Source: Lachnoclostridium sp. | GTDB lineage: Bacteria > Bacillota > Clostridia > Lachnospirales > Lachnospiraceae | Length of the DNA stretch: 7,910 nt | Reading direction: 5' to 3' | NCBI GenBank assembly: GCA_003445895.1 | Contig: DMCD01000203.1 | Coordinates: 4,884-12,793, forward strand | Shown here: positions 1 to 6,624 of the stretch, in pieces | Layout: every line of letters begins with the position of its first letter | How positions within the stretch are numbered: the stretch's first letter is position 1 | Notes under the pieces: model-generated | Seen by the model: only the letters and a program-made list of their open reading frames with translations | What the model was told of the DNA's origin: nothing | The model's database searches: none | Position numbers and translations under genes: made by a program

Positions 1-650
1 TGAAGAAGATCAACAAGAAATCCGAATTTGTCAACGGACTCCGCTATACCGATGAGGAGACCATGGACGTGGTCCAGATGGTACTCTGCGGCAAGGTCAA
101 CAAGAACCTGGTAACCCTCCTGGACAAGGCAGGCGGCCGGGGCGTCGGTCTCGGCGGTATGGACGGCGGTCTGTTCCGTGCGGTCCGCAAGGTGGACGAG
201 GACGGCACCGATTACGGCCTGGTCGGCGAGATCACGGAGGTTCATCCGAAGATTATCACCGACATGCTGGAGCAGGGATTTATCCCGGTAGTCTCTTCGG
301 TGGCGGCGGGCGTCGACGCGGACACCAATTACAATATCAATGCGGATATCGCGGCAGAAAAGCTGGCCATCGCGCTGAAGGCCAAGAAGCTGATTCTGCT
401 CACGGACGTGAGAGGACTGATGCGGGATCCGAAGGATGATTCTACCCTTATCCCGAGACTGAAGGTCTACGAGGTGCCGGCCCTGGTGCAGAGCGGCATC
501 ATCTCCGGCGGCATGATTCCCAAGGTGGAGTGCTGCGTGGAGGCGGTAACCCACGGCGTAGAGCGGGCCAATATCCAGGACGGAAGAGTGCCCCACTCTA
601 TTCTTATCGAGCTTCTGAGCAATGAGGGCGTCGGGACCATGTTCTCCTGA
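1..650 (+). CDS. argB: N-acetylglutamate kinase, 3' part (5' end outside the window)
   Basis: This is the second enzyme of arginine biosynthesis: it phosphorylates N-acetyl-L-glutamate with ATP in the cytoplasm. The reading frame is open from base 3, and the first visible residues (KKINKKSEFVNGLRYTDEET) already match the ArgB interior, so the ATG at 63 is an internal Met and the true start lies upstream. About 215 residues of a protein usually near 300 are visible. Family signatures seen are NGLRYTDEETMDVVQMVL, the GKVNKNLV segment, the GGRGVGLGGMDGG loop, NYNINADIAAEKLAIAL (acetylglutamate-binding region), LLTDVRGLM, the SGGMIPKVE nucleotide-binding motif, and the typical C-terminus NEGVGTMF. 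The Gly-rich phosphate loop and any N-terminal arginine-feedback helix are upstream. The TGA stop (648-650) overlaps an ATG at 650, but argD most likely begins further on. Placement before argD fits a classic argCJBD operon. Confidence 0.96.
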   Translation, partial: KKINKKSEFVNGLRYTDEETMDVVQMVLCGKVNKNLVTLLDKAGGRGVGLGGMDGGLFRAVRKVDEDGTDYGLVGEITEVHPKIITDMLEQGFIPVVSSVAAGVDADTNYNINADIAAEKLAIALKAKKLILLTDVRGLMRDPKDDSTLIPRLKVYEVPALVQSGIISGGMIPKVECCVEAVTHGVERANIQDGRVPHSILIELLSNEGVGTMFS

Positions 651-673
651 TGCTAAAAATCAGCAGGCGTGCG

Positions 674-695
674 CAGGTCCCGCGGACGGGACCTG
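674..695 (+). other. Perfect 9-bp hairpin in the argB-argD gap
   Basis: CAGGTCCCG (674-682) and CGGGACCTG (687-695) are exact reverse complements separated by the 4-base loop CGGA. No T-run follows, so it is not a canonical intrinsic terminator. It sits between the argB stop and the argD ribosome binding site. Inference: an RNA processing, stability or attenuation element that sets argB and argD expression apart. The structure is seen directly; the role is a guess. Confidence 0.5.
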
Positions 696-713
696 AACAG
701 CGGTACAGACCGG

Positions 714-719
714 AAAGGA
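714..719 (+). promoter_or_regulatory. Ribosome binding site that decides the argD start
   Basis: AAAGGA lies 8 bases before the ATG at 728. The alternative in-frame ATG at 650, which overlaps the argB stop, would add 26 residues unlike any ArgD N-terminus and would run through the 674-695 hairpin. This favours initiation at 728. Confidence 0.7.
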
Positions 720-727
720 ATAATACT

Positions 728-1912
728 ATGAGCTTTGAGGAACTCAAACAGGCGGAATCCCAGTATCTCATGCAGACCTACGGCCGTTTCCAGGTGGCCT
801 TCGAAAAGGGACAGGGCGCAACACTCTGGGATGTGGACGGCAAGGCCTATATTGATCTGACCTCGGGTATCGGCGTCAACTGCCTCGGCCACAATTTCCA
901 GGCACTCTCTGACGCCATAGCAGATCAGGCCCACAAGCTGATGCATGTGAGCAATCTGTACTACACCGAGCCCATGATCCGGGCGGCGGAGAAGCTGGTC
1001 AAGGCCACGGGCATGCGCCGGGTATTCTTCGGCAACTCCGGTGCCGAGGCCAACGAGGGCATGATCAAGGTGGCAAGAAAGTACTCCTATGACAAGTACG
1101 GTGCCGGCCGCGACAAGATCATCACTCTGGTGAATTCCTTCCACGGCAGAACCGTGACGACCCTGAAGGCGACCGGACAGGATCATTTCCACCAGTATTT
1201 CTTCCCCTTCACCGAGGGCTTTGACTACGCGGAGGCGGACAATCTGGAGGATCTGAAGGCCAAGGCGGACGATAAGACCTGCGCCGTCATGATGGAGCTG
1301 ATCCAGGGCGAGTCCGGCGTGCGTCCTTTGGACAAGGATTATGTGAAGGCAGCCTATGAGTACTGCAAGGAGCGGGATATCCTGTTCCTGGTGGACGAGG
1401 TGCAGACCGGTGTCGGCCGTACCGGAAAGCTGTTTTCCTATGAGCATTTTGATATTCAGCCGGATATCATCAGCATGGCAAAGGCCATCGGCGGCGGACT
1501 TCCGCTGGGCGCCGTCATGGTGGGCGAGAAGTGCGCAGATGTCATGACCGCAGGTACCCACGGCTCAACCTTCGGCGGTAACCCGATGGTCTGCACGGCA
1601 GCCAATGTGGTTCTGGATACGGTGAATACACCGGAGTTCCTGGAGGAGGTTACGAAGAAGGGCGAGTACCTGAAGGAAGCTGTCCTGGGAATCGGCTCTC
1701 CCGAAATCTGCGGCGTGCGCGGCATGGGCCTGATGATCGGCATCGTGCTGGCCAACCCGGAGAAGAGAGCAGACTTTGTGAAGGCACTTCTGGCCGAGGG
1801 CGTCACCGTCCTCACAGCCGGAAAGGACGTGATCCGTCTTCTTCCGCCGCTGGTTATCACAAAGGAAGAGATGGACACTGCCATCGCTGCAATGAAAAAG
1901 GTGTTCTGCTGA
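728..1912 (+). CDS. argD: Acetylornithine aminotransferase (PLP, class III)
   Basis: This cytoplasmic PLP enzyme transfers an amino group from glutamate to N-acetylglutamate semialdehyde, giving N-acetylornithine; related enzymes also act in lysine biosynthesis. The protein is 394 residues, the normal family length. It starts MSFEELKQAESQYLMQTYGR, followed by the class III signatures DLTSGIGVNCLGH, GNSGAEANE (102-110, PLP phosphate binding), SFHGRT, the DEVQTGVGRTGKLF segment with the cofactor-contacting Asp, and SMAKAIGGG with the Schiff-base lysine at about K252. STFGGNPM and the C-terminal VIRLLPPLVIT are also typical. The ATG at 728 is preceded by AAAGGA at good spacing. It follows argB by 77 bases on the same strand, so co-transcription is likely. 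Family members include ornithine and succinylornithine aminotransferases; the argB neighbour makes ArgD by far the best reading. Confidence 0.96.
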   Translation: MSFEELKQAESQYLMQTYGRFQVAFEKGQGATLWDVDGKAYIDLTSGIGVNCLGHNFQALSDAIADQAHKLMHVSNLYYTEPMIRAAEKLVKATGMRRVFFGNSGAEANEGMIKVARKYSYDKYGAGRDKIITLVNSFHGRTVTTLKATGQDHFHQYFFPFTEGFDYAEADNLEDLKAKADDKTCAVMMELIQGESGVRPLDKDYVKAAYEYCKERDILFLVDEVQTGVGRTGKLFSYEHFDIQPDIISMAKAIGGGLPLGAVMVGEKCADVMTAGTHGSTFGGNPMVCTAANVVLDTVNTPEFLEEVTKKGEYLKEAVLGIGSPEICGVRGMGLMIGIVLANPEKRADFVKALLAEGVTVLTAGKDVIRLLPPLVITKEEMDTAIAAMKKVFC

Positions 1913-1954
1913 TGAACTTTCAGCAGAATGAATCGAAGCGATTTATCGCTTTCG
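1904..1954 (+). other. Two successive hairpins at the end of argD (possible 3' end of the arg transcript)
   Basis: The first stem pairs TTCTGCTGA (1904-1912, including the argD stop codon) with TCAGCAGAA (1920-1928), 9 perfect base pairs with a 7-base loop. The second pairs CGAAGCGA (1934-1941) with TCGCTTTCG (1946-1954), 8 pairs with one bulged T and a TTTA loop. Neither is followed by a clear U-tract, so a standard intrinsic terminator is not proven. Because a strong promoter follows at 1977, this is the natural place for the arg transcript to end or be protected from decay. Confidence 0.45.
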
Positions 1955-1976
1955 TGAATGCCCGGCCTTCTGCGGA

Positions 1977-2005
1977 TTGACATAAATTTATCGGATTGGT
2001 ATAAT
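1977..2005 (+). promoter_or_regulatory. Consensus vegetative promoter for rex
   Basis: TTGACA (1977-1982) and TATAAT (2000-2005) both match the housekeeping sigma consensus exactly, with the optimal 17-base spacer. Predicted start of transcription is about 2012, leaving a leader of roughly 33 bases before the GTG start. The spacer holds a perfect 10-bp palindrome, ATAAATTTAT (1982-1991), which overlaps the last base of the -35 box and could be an operator. No clear full Rex operator is visible here. Confidence 0.88.
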
Positions 2006-2031
2006 TTTATCTGTAGCGTCGACCGGAGAAG

Positions 2032-2036
2032 AGAGG
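2032..2036 (+). promoter_or_regulatory. Ribosome binding site for the GTG start of rex
   Basis: AGAGG, within a purine-rich stretch, ends 8 bases before the GTG at 2045. An in-frame ATG at 1958 lies upstream of the promoter itself, so it cannot be used from that transcript. Confidence 0.65.
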
Positions 2037-2044
2037 CAGAAGCT

Positions 2045-2716
2045 GTGGAAAATAAAGAGATATCAAAGGCCGTTATTGCGAGACTGCCGCGATATTATCG
2101 GTATCTTGGCGAGCTGATTGAGGAAGGCGTGGACCGCATCTCTTCCAATGAGCTGAGCGTCAGGATGAAGGTTACGGCTTCCCAGATTCGTCAGGATCTT
2201 AACAATTTCGGCGGGTTCGGGCAGCAGGGCTACGGCTATAATGTAAAATATCTGTATTCGGAGATTGCCAAGATTCTGGGAATTGACCGGCAGCATAACC
2301 TGATTATCATCGGCGCCGGCAACCTGGGACAGGCGATCGCCAATTACGCGAATTTCGAGAAACGAGGATTCGTCCTCAAGGGAATGTTTGACGTCAATCC
2401 CCGCCTGGTGGGTCTGGTGGTCCGGGGTGTGGAGATCTGCGGTATCGATGACCTGGAGAATTTTATCCGGAACAATGAGGTGCAGATTGCCGCGCTGACC
2501 ATCCCGAAGTCCAAGGCACCGGAGATCGCAGAGCGTCTGGTGAATGCCGGAATCAAGGCTATCTGGAACTTTGCGCACATTGATCTTCAGGTTCCGCCGG
2601 ACGTGGTTGTGGAGAATGTTCATCTGTCCGAGAGTCTGATGCGTCTGTCCTACCGGGTATGCAGCCTGCAGGATGAGCTGGAGCGCAAGGCGGAGAAGGC
2701 CGCAAAGACGGAGTGA
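2045..2716 (+). CDS. rex: Redox-sensing transcriptional repressor Rex
   Basis: Rex is a homodimeric DNA-binding protein that senses the NADH/NAD+ ratio and releases its operators when NADH is high, de-repressing fermentation and NADH-oxidising genes. The 223-residue protein has an N-terminal winged helix (about 1-80) with the recognition helix TASQIRQDLNNFG and the family motif GGFGQQGYGY. A Rossmann domain follows, with the NAD(H) loop GAGNLGQA at 90-97. Further Rex signatures are FDVNPRLVGL, LTIPKSKAPEIAERLVNAG, IWNFAHIDLQVP and NVHLSESLMRLSY in the domain-swapping C-terminal helix. The tail ELERKAEKAAKTE is charged and non-conserved. Start chosen: GTG with a nearby RBS downstream of the consensus promoter; it gives the usual length. 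Tandem in-frame stops TGA-TAG end the gene. It appears monocistronic between its own promoter and terminator. Confidence 0.95.
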   Translation: MENKEISKAVIARLPRYYRYLGELIEEGVDRISSNELSVRMKVTASQIRQDLNNFGGFGQQGYGYNVKYLYSEIAKILGIDRQHNLIIIGAGNLGQAIANYANFEKRGFVLKGMFDVNPRLVGLVVRGVEICGIDDLENFIRNNEVQIAALTIPKSKAPEIAERLVNAGIKAIWNFAHIDLQVPPDVVVENVHLSESLMRLSYRVCSLQDELERKAEKAAKTE

Positions 2717-2730
2717 TAGGAACAGAAGAA

Positions 2731-2775
2731 CGCCGGCAGGCTGGAAACAGTGTTTCCAGGCTTGCCGGCGATTTT
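2731..2775 (+). terminator. Intrinsic terminator after rex
   Basis: The outer stem CGCCGGCA (2731-2738) pairs with TGCCGGCG (2763-2770). The inner stem CTGGAAA pairs with TTTCCAG across a 5-base loop, with a small asymmetric internal loop between the two stems. It is preceded by an A-rich stretch and followed by ATTTTG, a short T-run of four. The stem is very strong but the T-tract is modest, so termination may be partial. It lies 14 bases past the rex stop. Confidence 0.78.
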
Positions 2776-2855
2776 GCGGTAAGGGAAGCGGTGGCGGAAG
2801 CAGAAGGACCGGGTCCGGATGCGGAATCCTGCATGGAATAAGACGGAGGTCTGTC

Positions 2856-4379
2856 ATGAGACGACTGGTAACCGGAAAACAGATGAAGGAGATTGATGCC
2901 CATGCCATACAGGAAGTGGGCATTCCGTCGATGGTGCTGATGGAGCGGGCAGCTCTTGCCTGCGCGGAGGAGATGAAGAAGGAGCTCACACGCCGGGGGA
3001 TGTCCCCGGAGGATGTGCGGGTGCTGGTCCTTGCCGGGACAGGGAATAACGGGGCGGACGGTGTCGCCATCGGGCGGATGCTTCACTTGTGGGGTTATCA
3101 GGTGACCATCGCCTGCCTGGGGAATCCGGCCCATCGCACGGAGGAGATGGGTGCGCAGCTTTCCATCGCCGAGAAACTGGGCATAGAAGTGGTCCTGTGG
3201 GATGATTTTGTGCCGGGCACCTTCGATGCGGCCGTCGATGCCCTCTTCGGCGTCGGCTTATCCCGGGATGTGGAAGGCTCCTACGCGGAGGCTGTGGCTT
3301 ATCTCAACCGGAGAAAGGAAGGGCTGGTGCTTTCCGTGGACCTGCCGTCGGGCGTGGATGCGGAAAACGGGCGGGTGCTGGGATGCGCCGTCCGGGCAGA
3401 CATCACCGTAACTTTCGGCTTTGAGAAGCTGGGAAGCGTTTTTTATCCGGGAAAGGAGTGCGCCGGAAGACTCATCGTGGCGGACATCGGTTTTCCGTCG
3501 TATGAGAAGGTATCGGGGAAGCATTTCCTCACCGGCGAGGAGGCAGATTTTAGCAGAATCCCGCCGCGAAAGGGCGATTCCCACAAGGGAACCTACGGAA
3601 AGATTCTCATCGCAGCCGGCTCCGAGGGGATGTGCGGAGCTGCTTACTTCTCCGCGCTGGCGGCCTACCGCTCCGGTGCGGGCCTGGTGAAGATTCTGAC
3701 GGTCCGGTCCAATGTTCCGGTGCTGCAGAACCTGCTGCCGGAGGCCATCATCACCGGCTATGACCCGGAACAGGCCGAGGAAGAGCCGGAGGTATTCCGG
3801 AAGGCGGTGGAGGAAGCCTGCGCCTGGGCCAGCGTCATCGTGCTGGGACCGGGACTGGGCAGCGGCCGCTATGTGGAACAGCTGGTAAGGACCATCCTGC
3901 TGGCCGCCTATGTGCCCATCGTCCTGGATGCGGACGGGCTGAATGCGGTGGCAGAGTATCCCTATCTGGCCGATTATTTTACGGAAAATGTCATCGTCAC
4001 CCCCCACGTGGGAGAGATGGCGAGACTGACCGGCCTGGAGCCGGAGGATATCAAGGCGGATCCGGTTTCGGCCGCCTGCATGTACAGTGAGGAGAAGGGC
4101 GTCATCTGCGTTCTGAAGGATGCGGTGACCGTTGCCGCCCGCAGGGACGGGGATGTCTTCCTGGGAACCAGCGGCTGCGGCGCCATGGCCAAGGGCGGAA
4201 GCGGGGATGTGCTGACCGGCGTGATTGCCGGACTGCTCGCACTGGACCTGCCGGAGGACGATGCGGCCTGCCTGGGCGTGTGGCTGCACGGCAGAGCGGG
4301 AACGGCTGCCGCAGAGAAACTCGGAGCACATTCGGTGCTGGCGACGGATATTGCCAACGCTATTGCGCTCAGCCAGTAA
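2856..4379 (+). CDS. nnr: Bifunctional NAD(P)H-hydrate epimerase / ADP(ATP)-dependent NAD(P)H-hydrate dehydratase
   Basis: This metabolite-repair enzyme interconverts the R and S forms of hydrated NAD(P)H (NADHX, NADPHX) and dehydrates the S form back to usable cofactor. The 507-residue protein has both halves of the YjeF fusion. The N-terminal epimerase (about 1-215) shows GTGNNGADG at 61-69 and VDLPSGVD at 161-168, with the conserved Asp162. The C-terminal ribokinase-like dehydratase (about 230-507) shows KGDSHKGTYGKILIAAGS from 239, LGPGLG, DADGLN, TPHVGEMARL and the nucleotide-binding GGSGDVLTG at 447-455, where Asp451 is the expected catalytic base. No active-site loss is seen. Start: ATG at 2856 with GGAGG (2845-2849) six bases upstream; the in-frame upstream region crosses the rex terminator and is not part of the protein. 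No clear promoter is visible between that terminator and the start, so read-through or an atypical promoter is implied. It probably shares a transcript with the membrane protein gene downstream. Confidence 0.95.
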   Translation: MRRLVTGKQMKEIDAHAIQEVGIPSMVLMERAALACAEEMKKELTRRGMSPEDVRVLVLAGTGNNGADGVAIGRMLHLWGYQVTIACLGNPAHRTEEMGAQLSIAEKLGIEVVLWDDFVPGTFDAAVDALFGVGLSRDVEGSYAEAVAYLNRRKEGLVLSVDLPSGVDAENGRVLGCAVRADITVTFGFEKLGSVFYPGKECAGRLIVADIGFPSYEKVSGKHFLTGEEADFSRIPPRKGDSHKGTYGKILIAAGSEGMCGAAYFSALAAYRSGAGLVKILTVRSNVPVLQNLLPEAIITGYDPEQAEEEPEVFRKAVEEACAWASVIVLGPGLGSGRYVEQLVRTILLAAYVPIVLDADGLNAVAEYPYLADYFTENVIVTPHVGEMARLTGLEPEDIKADPVSAACMYSEEKGVICVLKDAVTVAARRDGDVFLGTSGCGAMAKGGSGDVLTGVIAGLLALDLPEDDAACLGVWLHGRAGTAAAEKLGAHSVLATDIANAIALSQ

Positions 4380-4448
4380 AAATGCATGAGGGATGCCTGC
4401 TTTTACGGCGGCCCCCGGAAAAGAAAGGATTCGGAAAAATACCATCAT

Positions 4449-5801
4449 ATGGACAGTCCATTGCCGGCAGCGGTACTGCTGCTTTTACTGATGACACTGA
4501 TGAATATCATGCTCTACGGGTTCGGTGCGGCACTGCAGAATCTGAACCAGACGGAGCTGGAGGAAAAGGCACAGAATGGCGACGAAAAGGCGGCACAGCT
4601 TCTGAAGGTGCTGGATAAGCCCGGCAGCTTCATCACTGCGCTGCACATCGCAACCACGATTCTGAACATGGCCGCAGGCGCCGCCGTCTTCTTCCTGGTG
4701 CGGGAGATGAATCTGCGCTACCGGTTTGCCACCGCCGGTGAGGAGACGCCGGGTGCGGTGGCTCTGTGGTGGGTGCAGGCCATGGCGATCCTCCTGGTTC
4801 TCTTTATCCTGCTTCTCAGCATCAGCGTTGTCATTCCCCGGAAGATGGCCCAGGACAATCCGGAGAGGTGGGCAGAACGTCTGCTTTCGCCGGTATCCCT
4901 GCTGATGAAGGCGGTTCTTCCCATCGCCTTTCCCATCGCGGCCATCAGCGGCGGGGTTCTCCGGCTGTTCGGGGTAGACCCGGATTCCGACGAGGAGAAG
5001 GTGACGGAGGACGACATCAAGCTTCTGGTCAGCGAGGGCCATGAGAAGGGCATCATCAAGGCCGGCGAGGCGGAGATGGTCCAGAACGTGTTTGAGCTGG
5101 ATGAGAAGGAAGCCGGGGACATCATGACCCACCGGACCAACATTGTGGCTCTGGACGGGGAGATGACCCTGAATGAGGCGGTGGCCTTTATCCGGAATGA
5201 GGCTAATAATTCCCGATTCCCGGTATATAAAGAAGACATCGACCATATCATCGGAATCCTCCATATCCGGGATGTGCTGAATTTCTCGGAGGAGGCAGCC
5301 TGCCGGGAGCAGAAGCTCTGTGACATTGAGGGCCTTCTGCGAAAGCCCAATTTTATCCCGGAGATCCGCAAGATCGATCAGCTGTTCCACGAGATGCAGG
5401 CCCAGAAGAGCCACATGGAAATCGTCGTGGATGAGTACGGCCAGACGGCCGGCATCGTGACCCTGGAGGATATTCTGGAGGAGATCGTCGGCAACATCGA
5501 GGACGAATACGATGAGGAGGAGAAGCTCATTGTCCGCAGAAGCGACGGTACCTGGCTTCTGGACGGCATGGCGCCCCTGGCCGATGTGACGGAGAAGCTG
5601 GGATTTGCGGTAGAAGAGAAGGATCTGGAGAATTTCGAGACCCTGAGCGGTTTTCTGATCGCGAAGCTGGACCGGATCCCCGAGGAGGGCGAAAAGCCCG
5701 TGATTGCCTGCTGTGGCTGGATTTTCAAGATTCGCCAGGTGGGCGGCAAGACCATCCGCACCGTTGTGGCCGCGCCGGGCCGCAGGGCGGTGAAAAACTA
5801 G
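4449..5801 (+). CDS. CBS-domain membrane protein of the CorC/HlyC (CNNM-like) family, divergent DUF21 domain
   Basis: From the ATG at 4449 the protein is 450 residues. It has four hydrophobic segments (about 5-27, 61-84, 100-120 and 139-165) forming a DUF21-type membrane domain. A CBS pair follows (about 205-265 and 275-335, with DIMTHRTNIVALD, SRFPVYKEDIDHIIGILHIRDVL and VVDEYGQTAGIVTLEDILEEIVG), an acidic linker, and a C-terminal CorC_HlyC domain (about 345-430). Relatives are CNNM/CorB-type Mg2+ transport proteins, often labelled hemolysin; the cytoplasmic part binds adenine nucleotides in characterised members. The CBS and CorC parts are canonical. The DUF21 part is not: the usual SAAE-type and GE-x-x-PK motifs read YGFGAAL (23-29) and SVVIPRK (116-122). 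Transport activity is therefore uncertain. An upstream in-frame ATG at 4386 has no RBS and would add 21 polar residues; the RBS for 4449 is also weak (GGA 13 bases, AAAGGA 19 bases upstream). It lies 69 bases after nnr, likely in the same operon. Confidence 0.88.
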   Translation: MDSPLPAAVLLLLLMTLMNIMLYGFGAALQNLNQTELEEKAQNGDEKAAQLLKVLDKPGSFITALHIATTILNMAAGAAVFFLVREMNLRYRFATAGEETPGAVALWWVQAMAILLVLFILLLSISVVIPRKMAQDNPERWAERLLSPVSLLMKAVLPIAFPIAAISGGVLRLFGVDPDSDEEKVTEDDIKLLVSEGHEKGIIKAGEAEMVQNVFELDEKEAGDIMTHRTNIVALDGEMTLNEAVAFIRNEANNSRFPVYKEDIDHIIGILHIRDVLNFSEEAACREQKLCDIEGLLRKPNFIPEIRKIDQLFHEMQAQKSHMEIVVDEYGQTAGIVTLEDILEEIVGNIEDEYDEEEKLIVRRSDGTWLLDGMAPLADVTEKLGFAVEEKDLENFETLSGFLIAKLDRIPEEGEKPVIACCGWIFKIRQVGGKTIRTVVAAPGRRAVKN

Positions 5802-5804
5802 GAC

Positions 5805-5833
5805 TTGCCACCGCAGAAATCTTTTGGTAATAT
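5805..5833 (+). promoter_or_regulatory. Probable yebC promoter
   Basis: TTGCCA (5805-5810) and TAATAT (5828-5833) are separated by exactly 17 bases, directly after the previous stop. The predicted start of transcription is near 5840, leaving about 50 bases of leader before the yebC ATG. No convincing terminator separates this from the preceding gene, so some read-through may also reach yebC. Confidence 0.65.
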
Positions 5834-5859
5834 ATCATGTTGTACCAATAATATTACAA
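5824..5859 (+). promoter_or_regulatory. Overlapping AT-rich dyads at the yebC transcription start (possible operator)
   Basis: Three inverted repeats overlap: TTGTA (5840-5844) with TACAA (5855-5859) at 10-base spacing; GTAATAT (5827-5833) with ATATTAC (5851-5857); and TTGGTA (5824-5829) with TACCAA (5843-5848). They cover the -10 box and predicted +1, a classic operator position. The left arms lie at or before the predicted start, so a DNA site fits better than an RNA hairpin. The protein that might bind is unknown. Confidence 0.35.
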
Positions 5860-5892
5860 TTGAAAATATAGTGGAAATGAAGAGGAGTTTTT

Positions 5893-6624
5893 ATGTCCGG
5901 ACATTCAAAATTTGCCAATATCAAGCACAAGAAAGAGAAGAATGATGCCGCTAAGGGCAAGATCTTTACCGTTATCGGCCGTGAGATCGCGGTTGCCGTA
6001 AAAGAGGGCGGTGCAGATCCGGCCAACAACAGCAAGCTTCGCGATGTGATTGCCAAGGCGAAGGCAGCCAACATGCCCAACGATACCATCGACAGAGGCA
6101 TCAAGAAGGCAGCCGGTGACGCCAATTCCGTCAACTACGAGAACCTGACCTATGAGGGCTACGGCCCGGCCGGCGTGGCAATCATTGTAGAGACCCTTAC
6201 CGACAACAAGAACCGTACCGCATCCAACGTACGTGCGGCATTCTCCAAGGGCAACGGCAATATCGGAACTCCGGGCAGCGTTTCCTTCATGTTTGATAAG
6301 AAGGGCCAGATCATCATCGATAAGGAAGAGTGCGAGATGGAAGCCGACGACCTGATGATGATGGCACTGGATGCAGGCGCAGAAGACTTCTCCGAGGAAG
6401 AGGACAGCTACGAGATCCTCACCGCACCGGATGATTTCTCCGCAGTGCGCGAGGCTCTGGAGAAGGAGAACGTTCCCATGCTTGAGGCGGACGTGACCAT
6501 GATTCCCCAGACCTGGGTTACCCTCACCGATGATGACGCAAAGAAGAAGATGCAGAGAATTCTGGACCTTCTCGATGAGGATGACGACGTTCAGGCAACC
6601 TATCACAACTGGGACGAGGAATAA
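5893..6624 (+). CDS. yebC: YebC/PmpR family regulator (ribosome-associated translation factor family)
   Basis: This is a 243-residue cytoplasmic protein of the widespread YebC family, at normal length. The hallmark N-terminus [16 protein letters not shown] leads into a Lys-rich helical domain ([22 protein letters not shown]), [20 protein letters not shown] and DRGIKKAAG. Then come [45 protein letters not shown] and an acidic C-terminal third ending [19 protein letters not shown]. Older work describes members as DNA-binding regulators (PmpR); more recent reports place the family on ribosomes, relieving stalls at proline-rich stretches. Phe7 replaces the Trp common in other members. The start is firm: AGAGGAG (5881-5887) lies 5 bases upstream. 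Its last two codons plus the TAA lie inside the first copy of an 89-bp tandem repeat, so the 3' end is physically joined to that element. Confidence 0.95.
   Translation: MSGHSKFANIKHKKEKNDAAKGKIFTVIGREIAVAVKEGGADPANNSKLRDVIAKAKAANMPNDTIDRGIKKAAGDANSVNYENLTYEGYGPAGVAIIVETLTDNKNRTASNVRAAFSKGNGNIGTPGSVSFMFDKKGQIIIDKEECEMEADDLMMMALDAGAEDFSEEEDSYEILTAPDDFSAVREALEKENVPMLEADVTMIPQTWVTLTDDDAKKKMQRILDLLDEDDDVQATYHNWDEE

Noticed and set aside
650..727. Longer argD start at the ATG overlapping the argB stop
   Set aside because: The added 26 residues match no ArgD N-terminus, the stretch contains a hairpin, and a good RBS precedes the ATG at 728.
653..1561. Long antisense open frame opposite argD (and similar ones opposite rex, nnr, the CBS protein gene, yebC and thrS)
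   Set aside because: These are frame shadows of GC-rich coding genes, with low-complexity or His/Leu-rich translations, no RBS and no recognisable domains.
1958..2044. Longer rex product starting at ATG 1958
   Set aside because: This start lies upstream of the consensus rex promoter at 1977-2005, and the added residues are not part of the Rex fold.
2673..2855. Longer nnr product starting inside the end of rex
   Set aside because: It would translate through the rex terminator hairpin; the YjeF fold begins at MRRLVTGKQM with a strong RBS.
2776..2855. Promoter for nnr, and GGACC/GGTCC symmetry near 2805-2820
   Set aside because: No acceptable -35/-10 pair with normal spacing could be found, and the short GC palindrome is the kind expected by chance in this GC-rich stretch.
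4380..4448. Start of the CBS protein at ATG 4386
   Set aside because: No RBS precedes it and it would add a short polar stretch before the first membrane helix; 4449 gives the usual family N-terminus, although its RBS is also weak.
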